A stretch of DNA of 6,024 nt from assembly GCA_964531285.1 (NCBI GenBank), contig CAZHDI010000147.1, positions 1 to 6,024 on the forward strand, read 5' to 3'. How positions within the stretch are numbered: the first letter of the stretch is position 1; the number at the start of each line of letters is the position of its first letter. A program made the translations under genes and the position numbers. This stretch comes from CAZHDI01 sp964531285 (GTDB lineage Bacteria > Pseudomonadota > Alphaproteobacteria > JAJFIK01). This document shows, piece after piece, positions 1 through 5,666 of this stretch. The notes beneath the pieces are model-generated. The model was given only the letters and a program-made list of their open reading frames with translations, made no database searches and was not told the origin of the DNA.

Positions 1-1
1 G

Positions 2-307
2 GCCTCCAAGCACATCCGGGGCGATGTGAACTATGCCTGGCCGACGGCTGAGATCGCCGTGATGGGCGCCAAGGGGGCGGTGGAGATCATTTTCCGGTCC
101 GAACTCGGCAATGAAGAAGCGATCGCCGCACGCACCAAGGAATATGAGGAGCGGTTCGCCAATCCGTTCATCGCGGCCCAGCGCGGCTTCATCGACGAGG
201 TGATCATGCCCCATTCGACGCGGCGCCGGGTCGCCCGCGCGCTCCAGATGCTCAAGGACAAGCATGTCCAGAACCCCTGGAAGAAGCACGACAACATTCC
301 GCTGTAA
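2..307 (+). CDS. pccB: Propionyl-CoA carboxylase beta subunit, C-terminal end (partial)
   Basis: This is the last 101 residues of the carboxyltransferase subunit of propionyl-CoA carboxylase, a cytoplasmic biotin enzyme that makes methylmalonyl-CoA from propionyl-CoA. The gene is cut by the left edge and its frame is open from base 2. The reading begins ASKHIRGDVNYAWPTAEIAV, followed by MGAKGAVEIIFR, the conserved C-terminal carboxyltransferase region of PccB-type proteins. The end, with NPFIAAQRGFIDEVIMP and a terminal KKHDNIPL, is also typical of PccB. The TAA stop is followed closely by a strong terminator, so the transcript probably ends here. The partner gene pccA starts about 5.4 kb downstream on the same strand. 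A related acyl-CoA carboxylase beta subunit (acetyl- or methylcrotonyl-type) is possible but less likely, given the C-terminus and the nearby pccA. Confidence 0.93.
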   Translation, partial: ASKHIRGDVNYAWPTAEIAVMGAKGAVEIIFRSELGNEEAIAARTKEYEERFANPFIAAQRGFIDEVIMPHSTRRRVARALQMLKDKHVQNPWKKHDNIPL

Positions 308-340
308 CGCCGCCCAAGGCGCCGTCGCACGCCGACGCAC

Positions 341-379
341 AAAAAAGGCCGGTCCGTATCCGCGGGCCGGTCTTTTGTG
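341..379 (+). terminator. Intrinsic terminator after pccB
   Basis: An A-run leads into a stem with arms at 344-357 and 362-375, about 14 bp including three G-T wobble pairs. The loop is ATCC (358-361), and the stem runs into TCTTTTGTGTTT. The stem is GC-rich at its core, and A343-T376 can extend it. The A-run on the left and T-run on the right suggest it may work in both directions. It lies 34 bp after the pccB stop and should insulate the methyltransferase genes from pccB transcription. Confidence 0.85.
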
Positions 380-551
380 TTTCGGACCCTCCAAAGCCGG
401 AAAAGGGCCGGCATCAGATGTCGTTATCTTATGTTGAAATTTGAAAAAGAATTCGACTCAGTGCCCAAAGCGTTCGCTATGGCATGACGTGTAATTATTG
501 AGATTTTCGACCATCTCGTGGGGATCCGGCAATTTTGTCGTTTCCGGGCTT

Positions 552-580
552 TTGTTATGCCGAAGCCTGCCTTACATTAT
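552..580 (+). promoter_or_regulatory. Candidate sigma-70 promoter for the methyltransferase operon
   Basis: TTGTTA (552-557) and CATTAT (575-580) are separated by 17 bp, each matching four of six bases of the -35 and -10 consensus. The start of transcription would fall near 587, giving a leader of about 185 nt before the first methyltransferase. It is the best-spaced pair found in the intergenic region, but it comes from visual inspection only, and alphaproteobacterial promoters often depart from the E. coli consensus. Confidence 0.4.
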
Positions 581-598
581 CGGCGCTCGGAGACAGAT

Positions 599-640
599 AT
601 GGTCGATATTGCCTCGCGCGGACGCCACTATTCGCGCTGA
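599..640 (+). CDS. Possible leader peptide, 13 aa
   Basis: A short ORF, MVDIASRGRHYSR with a TGA stop, begins 12 nt after the predicted transcription start. A GGAGA Shine-Dalgarno-like sequence (589-593) lies 5 nt before its ATG. It ends 132 nt before the glycine/sarcosine methyltransferase start. The position, ribosome binding site and short arginine-containing peptide (three CGC codons in the second half) fit a regulatory upstream ORF. No known leader peptide is recognised. ORFs this short occur often by chance, so the call rests on the ribosome binding site and location alone. Confidence 0.3.
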   Translation: MVDIASRGRHYSR

Positions 641-690
641 CCTCTTTGTGCGGCCAATCCTTTCGCCGCCCGTCTGAAGCACCGGACCCG

Positions 691-737
691 CCGTCCTTGG
701 CTGGTCGTGGCGCTGGCCGCTGCTCTCCGTCCTTGGC
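691..737 (+). repeat. 11-bp direct repeat in the leader
   Basis: CCGTCCTTGGC occurs at 691-701 and again at 727-737, 36 bp apart, in the presumed 5' untranslated leader of the methyltransferase operon. Both copies contain TTGGC. The second is continued by CC, so it can pair fully with GGCCAA at 652-657; the first can pair with most of it. The repeat may be a chance duplication, a protein-binding site, or part of alternative leader folds. Confidence 0.5.
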
Positions 738-748
738 CCGACCGGGCC
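735..748 (+). other. GC hairpin just before the ribosome binding site
   Basis: GGCCC (735-739) and GGGCC (744-748) form a 5-bp all-GC stem with a GACC loop, extendable by a T-G pair. It ends 12 nt before the GGAGGA Shine-Dalgarno of the first methyltransferase. It has no T-run and so is not a terminator. It overlaps the second copy of the 11-bp repeat, so forming it would exclude pairing of that repeat with 652-657. Confidence 0.4.
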
Positions 749-760
749 GTCGCAACATTC

Positions 761-766
761 GGAGGA
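761..766 (+). promoter_or_regulatory. Ribosome binding site fixing the GSMT start
   Basis: GGAGGA lies 6 nt before the ATG at 773. It is the strongest Shine-Dalgarno in the region, and it decides the start in favour of 773 over the in-frame ATG at 707. The sequence between 707 and 773 is low-complexity (rich in Ala, Arg and Pro) and lacks family similarity. Confidence 0.8.
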
Positions 767-772
767 CCTTTT

Positions 773-1603
773 ATGACTGGGGAACTGAAACCCGCTGACC
801 GTGACGCGCGTGCAATCGAGACGCTGGCTGCCACGGACACCCGGGAGACGGGGTATTACCAGGAGCAATACGTCAAAAGTTTTGTGGAGAAATGGGACGA
901 GCTGATCGACTGGGACGCCCGCGCCGAAAGTGAGGGCCGGTTCTTCATCGATCTTTTGCGCGCGCGCGGCAAAGAGACCGTGCTCGATGTGGCATGCGGC
1001 ACGGGGTTTCACTCGGTCCAGTTGCTCAAGGCCGGATTTCAGGTGACCAGCGCCGACGGCAGCGCGGAAATGGTGGAAAAAGCATTCAACAATGCGCGCG
1101 ATAAAGGCCTGGTGCTGCATACGGCTCACGCCGACTGGCGCGCGCTCAACCGGGACATTCACGGTAAATATGACGCGATCATCTGCCTGGGGAACTCGTT
1201 TACCCACCTATTCGAGGAGCGCGACCGGCGCCGGTCGCTCGCGGAGTTCTATGCGGCGCTCAAACACGACGGCATTCTGATCATCGACCAACGGAACTAC
1301 GACGCCATTCTGGATGTCGGTTTTTCATCCGCCCACAAATATTATTATTGCGGCGACAAGGTCACCGCCGAGCCCGATCATGTGGACGAGGGGCTTGCAC
1401 GGTTCCGCTATACCTTCCCGGACGGGTCGATCTACCGGCTCAACATGTTCCCCTTGCGCAAAGCCTATATGCGTCAGCTGATGCTGGAGGTCGGCTTCAC
1501 GTCGGTGCGGACCTATGGCGACTTTCAGGAGACCTACGATCATTACGATCCGGACTTCTTCATCCATGTCGCCGAGAAAAAATACGAGGAAGGAGCAGAT
1601 TGA
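773..1603 (+). CDS. Glycine/sarcosine N-methyltransferase (GSMT)
   Basis: This 276-residue cytoplasmic class I SAM-dependent methyltransferase should methylate glycine to sarcosine and on to dimethylglycine, the first two steps of glycine betaine synthesis from glycine. Its length matches the bacterial GSMT enzymes of halophiles. The SAM-binding motif I is VLDVACGTGFHS (70-81), followed by the second-strand segment TSADGSAEM (92-100) and HADW (119-122). The GNMT family signatures CLGNSFTHL (138-146) and IIDQRNYDAIL (170-180) are present and separate it from generic methyltransferases. The C-terminus (FQETYDHYDPDFFIHVAEK) also looks family-typical. The gene overlaps the next methyltransferase by one base (TGATG), which implies translational coupling. 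A pure glycine N-methyltransferase stopping at sarcosine is the main alternative, but the coupled SDMT gene argues for the betaine pathway. Confidence 0.92.
   Translation: MTGELKPADRDARAIETLAATDTRETGYYQEQYVKSFVEKWDELIDWDARAESEGRFFIDLLRARGKETVLDVACGTGFHSVQLLKAGFQVTSADGSAEMVEKAFNNARDKGLVLHTAHADWRALNRDIHGKYDAIICLGNSFTHLFEERDRRRSLAEFYAALKHDGILIIDQRNYDAILDVGFSSAHKYYYCGDKVTAEPDHVDEGLARFRYTFPDGSIYRLNMFPLRKAYMRQLMLEVGFTSVRTYGDFQETYDHYDPDFFIHVAEKKYEEGAD
1586..1595 (+). promoter_or_regulatory. Ribosome binding site of SDMT inside the GSMT 3' end
   Basis: GAGGAAGGAG lies within the last codons of the upstream gene, 7 nt before the ATG at 1603. It is a near-ideal Shine-Dalgarno and decides the SDMT start over earlier in-frame ATG codons such as the one at 1348. 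Confidence 0.8.
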
Positions 1604-2442
1604 TGAGTGCGCAACCGGCCGATGTCACGCAGGTGACCGAAGCCTATTACGACAGTCATGATGCCGATCAGTTTTATCGGATCGTCTGGGGCGGCGAGGA
1701 TATCCATGTCGGGCTTTATGAGCCGGGCGAAACGGATATCACCGCCGCAAGCCGCCGGACCGTGGCACGGATGGCCGATCATCTGATCGGCATGGATGCA
1801 TCGGCGCGCGTTCTCGATCTGGGGGCCGGGTATGGCGGGGCGGCCCGCTATCTGGCCAAGCGCTTCGGCTGTCCGGTGACATGCCTCAACCTCTCGAAGG
1901 TCGAGAATGCCCGCAACACGGACCTCAACAAAGAGCAGGGGCTCGATCATCTGGTCGAGGTGGTCCACGGATCGTTCGAGGATATTCCGTTGCCGGATGC
2001 CTCGGTCCAGGTGATCTGGAGCCAGGATGCAATCCTGCATTCGGGCAACCGGGCCAAAGTCCTGGAAGAAGCGGCACGGGTTCTGGCGCCGGGCGGCCAG
2101 ATGATCTTCACCGATCCGATGCAGGCCGATCAGATCGAGAACGCGGCGGCGCTTCAGCCGATCTATGACCGGATCCATCTGGACAGTCTGGCCTCGGTCC
2201 GGTTCTACCGGGACCATCTGACACGCCTGGGCCTCGAAGAGGTCCGGGTGGAGGACCTTACACCCCATATGCGCGCCCATTACGCCGCTGTGCGCAGCCG
2301 TCTTCAGCAGGTCTATGACGAGATCACCCGGTCGGTGTCCAAGGACTATGTGGACCGGATGCTGGATGGCCTCGAAAAATGGGTCGACGGGGCACAAAGC
2401 GGGCTGATGGCCTGGGGCATTCTGCATTTCCGTAAGCGCTGA
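1603..2442 (+). CDS. Sarcosine/dimethylglycine N-methyltransferase (SDMT)
   Basis: This 279-residue cytoplasmic SAM-dependent methyltransferase should methylate sarcosine and dimethylglycine to yield glycine betaine, completing the pathway begun by the upstream gene. The N-terminal block YYDSHDADQFYRIVWGGEDI (15-34) followed by HVGLY is characteristic of SDMT enzymes. Motif I is VLDLGAGYGGAARYLA (70-85). WSQDAILHSGNR (139-150) lies around motif IV, and LAPGGQMIFTDPMQAD (161-176) covers motifs V and VI. The length matches stand-alone SDMT proteins, whereas some organisms fuse the two enzymes into one chain. The start overlaps the GSMT stop by one base, so both products are probably made in fixed proportion. 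No obvious strong terminator follows; the weak TGGTG/CACCA hairpin at 2449-2461 lacks a T-run, so some read-through into the regulator gene is possible. Confidence 0.93.
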   Translation: MSAQPADVTQVTEAYYDSHDADQFYRIVWGGEDIHVGLYEPGETDITAASRRTVARMADHLIGMDASARVLDLGAGYGGAARYLAKRFGCPVTCLNLSKVENARNTDLNKEQGLDHLVEVVHGSFEDIPLPDASVQVIWSQDAILHSGNRAKVLEEAARVLAPGGQMIFTDPMQADQIENAAALQPIYDRIHLDSLASVRFYRDHLTRLGLEEVRVEDLTPHMRAHYAAVRSRLQQVYDEITRSVSKDYVDRMLDGLEKWVDGAQSGLMAWGILHFRKR

Positions 2443-2498
2443 GCGGGCTGGTGATCCACCAATTCCCAAAAACCGAGGGTCGCTGCGCACCCGATGAC

Positions 2499-2527
2499 TT
2501 GACGAGATAGTTGCAAGGCGCAACTAT
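2499..2527 (+). promoter_or_regulatory. Candidate promoter of the MarR-GNAT gene (leaderless)
   Basis: TTGACG (2499-2504, five of six bases of the -35 consensus) is followed after exactly 17 bp by AACTAT (2522-2527, three of six of the -10). The predicted transcription start, about 7 nt after the -10, coincides with the A of the ATG at 2534. No Shine-Dalgarno precedes that ATG, which fits a leaderless mRNA. The -35 is convincing; the -10 is weak. Confidence 0.45.
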
Positions 2528-2534
2528 CTCGTCA
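2500..2534 (+). promoter_or_regulatory. Perfect 15-bp inverted repeat, likely MarR autoregulatory operator
   Basis: TGACGAGATAGTTGC (2500-2514) and its exact reverse complement GCAACTATCTCGTCA (2520-2534) are separated by AAGGC. The repeat covers the whole spacer and -10 of the candidate promoter and ends on the first base of the start codon of the MarR-type gene. MarR proteins bind such palindromes as dimers and commonly repress their own promoters, so this is the expected operator. The inner TAGTTGC/GCAACTA is the likely recognition core. In any read-through RNA from the upstream operon it would form a stable hairpin abutting the ATG. No second copy of the full palindrome was found elsewhere in the window. 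Confidence 0.8.
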
Positions 2535-3469
2535 TGGGTGATATCGCGCTGATACGCGAGGCCAACCGCCGCATTGTGCGCTCCTTCGGCCTCTTGTCGA
2601 CGACGCTGGCGGGGGCCGGGCTCGCGCCGTCGGCGGTGCATGCGATTGTCGAGATCGGGTTTCATCCCGGCATGACCGCCACCCAATTGTCGGACCTTCT
2701 GATGTTGGAGAAGTCCAGCGTCAGCCGGCTGCTGCGCGGTCTCATCGCCAAGGGCCTCGTCACGCAGGCCGCGCACCCCACCGATAAACGCACGAAGCAT
2801 CTGTCGCTGACGGCCGAGGGCAGGGGCGCGTTCGAGGCGATCAATCGGCATGCAGACGATCAGATCCATGCCGCACTGGCCGGCCTGACGCCGGACGACC
2901 GCGGCGACCTGGTCCGGGTGCTCGGCCGCTATGCCGCGGTGTTGTCTGAGACCAGGGGCGCCGCAGCACGGTCGCCGGTCGCGGTCATGCGCGGATACCG
3001 GCCCGGCGCGGTCGGGCGGATCGCTGCGCTCCATGCCACCTACTACAGCCGGGTGCTCGGGTTCGGCGCGGCTTTCGAGGCTAAAGTGGCGGCGGAACTG
3101 GCTGATTTCTGCACCCGGCTCGATCGGGAAGCCAATGCGCTGTGGACGGTGGATCTCGCCGGCGAGATTCTGGGCAGCATCGCGATCGACGGAGAGTGTC
3201 TCGGCCCGGGGCGCGCGCAATTGCGCTGGTTCGTGCTGCATGACCGGCTTCAGGGCGAGGGCCTTGGGCGCCGGTTGATCGGCGCGGCACTGGCGTTCTG
3301 TGACCGGCGCGGCGTAGCGGATATCCATCTGACCACGGTTGCCGGGCTCGACGCGGCGCGCCACCTTTACGAGGCACACGGATTTACGCTGGCCGACGAG
3401 CGCCCCGGCGGGACCTGGGGCAAACCCATGACCGAACAGCTCTTCGTGCGACGCCGGACTGCGCTTTAA
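2534..3469 (+). CDS. MarR-type regulator fused to GNAT acetyltransferase
   Basis: This 311-residue fusion has an N-terminal winged-helix MarR domain and a C-terminal GNAT N-acetyltransferase domain, a known bifunctional architecture. The helix-turn-helix spans about 48-76 (TATQLSDLLMLEKSSVSRLL onward). The wing lies near 80-96 with the DKR motif at 84-86. The GNAT part covers about 150-305, with the acetyl-CoA loop QGEGLG (240-245) in motif A and LYEAHGF (278-284) in motif B. The start at 2534 is chosen because the MarR fold begins within the first residues. There is no Shine-Dalgarno, and a palindrome touches the ATG. Its position between betaine-synthesis genes and a betaine/choline transporter suggests it regulates one or both; that is inference. 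The acetylation substrate is unknown, and the GNAT domain could act on a small effector or a protein. Confidence 0.88.
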   Translation: MGDIALIREANRRIVRSFGLLSTTLAGAGLAPSAVHAIVEIGFHPGMTATQLSDLLMLEKSSVSRLLRGLIAKGLVTQAAHPTDKRTKHLSLTAEGRGAFEAINRHADDQIHAALAGLTPDDRGDLVRVLGRYAAVLSETRGAAARSPVAVMRGYRPGAVGRIAALHATYYSRVLGFGAAFEAKVAAELADFCTRLDREANALWTVDLAGEILGSIAIDGECLGPGRAQLRWFVLHDRLQGEGLGRRLIGAALAFCDRRGVADIHLTTVAGLDAARHLYEAHGFTLADERPGGTWGKPMTEQLFVRRRTAL

Positions 3470-5463
3470 GACCGGGCCTCGATATGGACGAACTCCATAT
3501 GGGTGCGGTAATGGGCCAGGAAGTCCGCAATCACTTGATCGCTGGTGTACCCCAGAATGTCATAGCCGCCGCGGCCCGTGCTGACCTCGACCTCGGCGCG
3601 GAAATGCCGTGTGGAGCCATTCTCGCCATTGGGCTCGCCGGGAAAGGCGAAGGACGGTGCGCGGAAGCTACGCAGCCGCACCCCATACCGGAAGTCGGTT
3701 TCCTCGTCATGGGGAACAATCAGCGTGATGCGCGTGTCCTCGACCTCGATGCGCGCCTCCATGCTTTCGCTTTGGAATTCGCCGGCCAGTTTTTCCAGCG
3801 ACGGGCGCACCGTCTGGGACAGGAAGGCCTCGGCCTCGTCCCGGCGGTAATGGCGGATGATCTTGGACAGGCGCTGCTGCCAGGGTGTGGTCACGCCCTG
3901 AACCGGCAGCGGCGGCGGTGACGGCGTGCGCCGGTATTGGGACATCAGGTCCTGGCTGAGCCCGCGATAGAGCCCGTAGCACATGGCGATCATCACCACG
4001 GTAAACGGCAAAGCGGTGGTGATCGACGCGGCCTGGAGCGCCTGAAGCCCGCCCGCCAGCAGCAGGACCGCGGCGACCGCGCCTTCCGTCAGAGCCCAGA
4101 ACACCCGCTGCCAGGTCGGCGGGTTGGGATGACCGCCGGAGGTGATGATGTCGATGACGAGAGAGCCTGAGTCCGAGGACGTCACGAAAAAGGTCACGAT
4201 CAGAACCGTGGTGATCAGCGCGGTGATCGCGCCGAAGGGCAGGGTCTCCAGCACGGTGAAAATCGCGACGGGGAGATTGTCCTGAACCACATCGGCGATC
4301 ATGCCGCCGGTCTCGACATCGGTGAAGAGCGCGGTGTTGCCGAAGACGGTCATCCAGATAAAGGTAAAGCCGGTGGGCACCAGCAGCACGCTGAGGATGA
4401 ATTCGCGGATCGTCCGGCCCCGGGAGATCCGCGCAATGAACATGCCCACAAAGGGCGCCCATGCAATCCACCAGCCCCAGTAGAACAGGGTCCAACCGGT
4501 GAGCCATTCCGTCGGCTGAGAGTTCGGCCGATAGGCGTAGAGCTGGAAGGTCATCGGGACAAGGTCCGACAGATAAGCTCCCAGATTTTGCACCACGGTC
4601 CGCAGCAGCAGCAAGGTCGGGCCGAACAGCACCACGAAGAGCAGCAACCCGACCGCAAGATAGAGGTTCAGTTCGGACAGGCGCTTGATGCCTTTGTCCA
4701 ATCCGCTGACCACCGAAATGGTGGCCGCCCCGGTGATGAACGCAATCAGGATCACCTGAGGCACCGGTCCGACCGGAATGTCGAACAGATGGTTGAGCCC
4801 GGCATTGACCTGCATGACGCCCAGGCCCAATGACGTGGCCACCCCGAACATGGTGCCGAGCACCGCGAAGATGTCGGCGGCGTCCCCAAGCGGCCCGTGG
4901 ATCCGGTCGCCAAGGATCGGATAGAGCGCGGACCGGATGGTCAGGGGCAGATTGTGGCGGTAGGCGAAATAGGCCAGCGACAGGCCCACAACGATATAGA
5001 TGGCCCAGGCATGGATCCCCCAATGGAAGAAGGTGATCATCATGGCGTTGCGCGCCGCCTCGATGGTTTGGCCGTCACCGGTCGGCGGGCTGATATAGTG
5101 GGTGATCGGCTCCGCCACGCCGAAGAAAATGAGACCGATCCCCATGCCGGCGGAGAACAGCATCGCGAACCAGGAGACATAGGTGTAGTCCGGCCGCGAC
5201 TCGTCAGGGCCGAGCCGGATCCGTCCGAATGGCGAGAAGGCGATGGCGAGGCAAAAGACCAGAAATCCCGCGACCGACGCGATGTAGAACCAGCCAAATG
5301 TATCGGCGACCGCGGTCAACAGAGTGGGGAAGAACGATTTCGCTGTAGACGTAAAAAAAACACCGAAAAAGGCAAAAGCGGCAATCAATGCAACTGAAAC
5401 GAAGAACACGGGCGGGTTGATCGTTTTGCGCCGGCTCGCATGTTTCCCAGCCATGTCCGCCAT
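3466..5463 (-). CDS. BCCT-family betaine/choline transporter (BetT-like)
   Basis: This is a 665-residue inner-membrane secondary transporter for glycine betaine, choline or a related quaternary amine. About twelve membrane segments lie between residues 17 and 500, followed by a hydrophilic C-terminal domain of about 155 residues, as in E. coli BetT, where the tail is linked to osmotic regulation. The BCCT signature GWTLFYWGWW is at 323-332. The TM3 stretch SAGMGIGLIFFGVAEPITHY is at 104-123. From memory of BetP, the aromatic substrate box is intact: W148, W153 and Y156 (in HWGIHAWAIY), plus W329, W331, W332 and W335. FFVTSSDSGS (425-434) keeps the Thr-Ser pair of the Na2 sodium site. The start at 5463 is chosen because GAGGGGGAAG precedes it; an upstream ATG at 5559 lacks this. 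Its 3' end overlaps the convergent regulator by 4 bp. Substrate and coupling ion cannot be fixed from sequence; absence of choline-oxidation genes nearby mildly favours betaine. Confidence 0.93.
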   Translation of the reverse strand: MADMAGKHASRRKTINPPVFFVSVALIAAFAFFGVFFTSTAKSFFPTLLTAVADTFGWFYIASVAGFLVFCLAIAFSPFGRIRLGPDESRPDYTYVSWFAMLFSAGMGIGLIFFGVAEPITHYISPPTGDGQTIEAARNAMMITFFHWGIHAWAIYIVVGLSLAYFAYRHNLPLTIRSALYPILGDRIHGPLGDAADIFAVLGTMFGVATSLGLGVMQVNAGLNHLFDIPVGPVPQVILIAFITGAATISVVSGLDKGIKRLSELNLYLAVGLLLFVVLFGPTLLLLRTVVQNLGAYLSDLVPMTFQLYAYRPNSQPTEWLTGWTLFYWGWWIAWAPFVGMFIARISRGRTIREFILSVLLVPTGFTFIWMTVFGNTALFTDVETGGMIADVVQDNLPVAIFTVLETLPFGAITALITTVLIVTFFVTSSDSGSLVIDIITSGGHPNPPTWQRVFWALTEGAVAAVLLLAGGLQALQAASITTALPFTVVMIAMCYGLYRGLSQDLMSQYRRTPSPPPLPVQGVTTPWQQRLSKIIRHYRRDEAEAFLSQTVRPSLEKLAGEFQSESMEARIEVEDTRITLIVPHDEETDFRYGVRLRSFRAPSFAFPGEPNGENGSTRHFRAEVEVSTGRGGYDILGYTSDQVIADFLAHYRTHMEFVHIEARS

Positions 5464-5465
5464 AG

Positions 5466-5475
5466 CTTCCCCCTC
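5466..5475 (-). promoter_or_regulatory. Ribosome binding site of the BCCT transporter
   Basis: Read on the minus strand, GAGGGGGAAG precedes the ATG at 5463 by two bases, placing the purine core 4-8 nt from the start. It supports a 665-residue protein rather than one extended by 32 residues. Confidence 0.7.
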
Positions 5476-5638
5476 GCGCTGCTTTTCCTGAAACGACCCG
5501 GACCTTAACCTGTTTTTTATCCCGGCTCCAGGGATTGACCTGCCACGGGGCCATGACAAGGGAAACGGGCCATCCGGACGGGGCCAACCCTGCCGCAGGG
5601 GAACCGGGAGGGTGCCGGTCCTGTGCCGTTAGGCAGAT

Positions 5639-5666
5639 TTGCACCGGCTCGGGCCCATGCTATAGG
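5639..5666 (+). promoter_or_regulatory. Candidate promoter for pccA
   Basis: TTGCAC (5639-5644) and TATAGG (5661-5666) are 16 bp apart, matching four of six bases each of the sigma-70 boxes. Transcription would start near 5673, leaving a leader of about 38 nt before the pccA ATG. It is the best pair in the region. If correct, pccA is transcribed independently of the upstream genes, as expected from the opposing transporter gene. Confidence 0.45.

Larger units (their letters stand above)
308..772 (+). other. Long intergenic region upstream of the betaine-synthesis genes
   Basis: No convincing long gene lies in these 465 bp. The pccB terminator occupies the left end. Bases 420-500 are clearly more AT-rich than the rest of the window and carry a tandem TTGAAA (434-439 and 441-446) and a small inverted repeat, GAGAT/ATCTC (500-504 and 513-517). 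This is where upstream regulator sites would be expected. The right part (about 587-772) looks like a long untranslated leader with a possible small ORF, a direct repeat and a hairpin, listed separately. No known glycine, SAM or SAH riboswitch consensus could be recognised by eye. Confidence 0.6.

Noticed and set aside
31..414. Minus-strand open frame opposite the pccB end
   Set aside because: It covers the pccB coding region and the terminator hairpin, and its peptide resembles no family.
380..770. Glycine, SAM or SAH riboswitch upstream of the methyltransferases
   Set aside because: It would make biological sense, but none of the conserved core sequences of these riboswitches could be recognised. 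A covariance-model search would settle it.
707..772. Upstream in-frame ATG extending the glycine/sarcosine methyltransferase by 22 residues
   Set aside because: It has no Shine-Dalgarno and gives a low-complexity peptide, and it would run through the GC hairpin and the GGAGGA at 761-766, which clearly serves the ATG at 773.
2449..2461. TGGTG-ATC-CACCA hairpin as terminator of the methyltransferase operon
   Set aside because: The 5-bp stem with a 3-nt loop is followed by ATTCCCAAAAA rather than a T-run, so it is too weak to call.
1543..2523. Long minus-strand open frame of 326 codons opposite SDMT
   Set aside because: It is antisense to a well-supported enzyme and rich in His, Arg, Asp and Pro, as expected from reverse reading of GC-rich codons. 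It shows no recognisable domain.
2324..3379. Minus-strand open frame of 351 codons opposite the MarR-GNAT gene
   Set aside because: This is a composition artefact of high third-position GC. The plus strand has clear helix-turn-helix and GNAT motifs.
3707..5023. Minus-strand 438-codon frame overlapping the BCCT gene in another frame
   Set aside because: It lies within the transporter coding sequence in a shifted frame and is Arg/His/Gly/Ala-rich with no membrane or domain signature.
5464..5559. Upstream in-frame ATG extending the BCCT transporter by 32 residues
   Set aside because: The extension is basic and unlike BCCT N-termini. A strong purine-rich ribosome binding site precedes the ATG at 5463.
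5548..5586. Three GGGCCA repeats as regulator sites
   Set aside because: The spacing is uneven (19 and 14 bp) and the hexamer is common in GC-rich DNA. There is no symmetry that suggests an operator.
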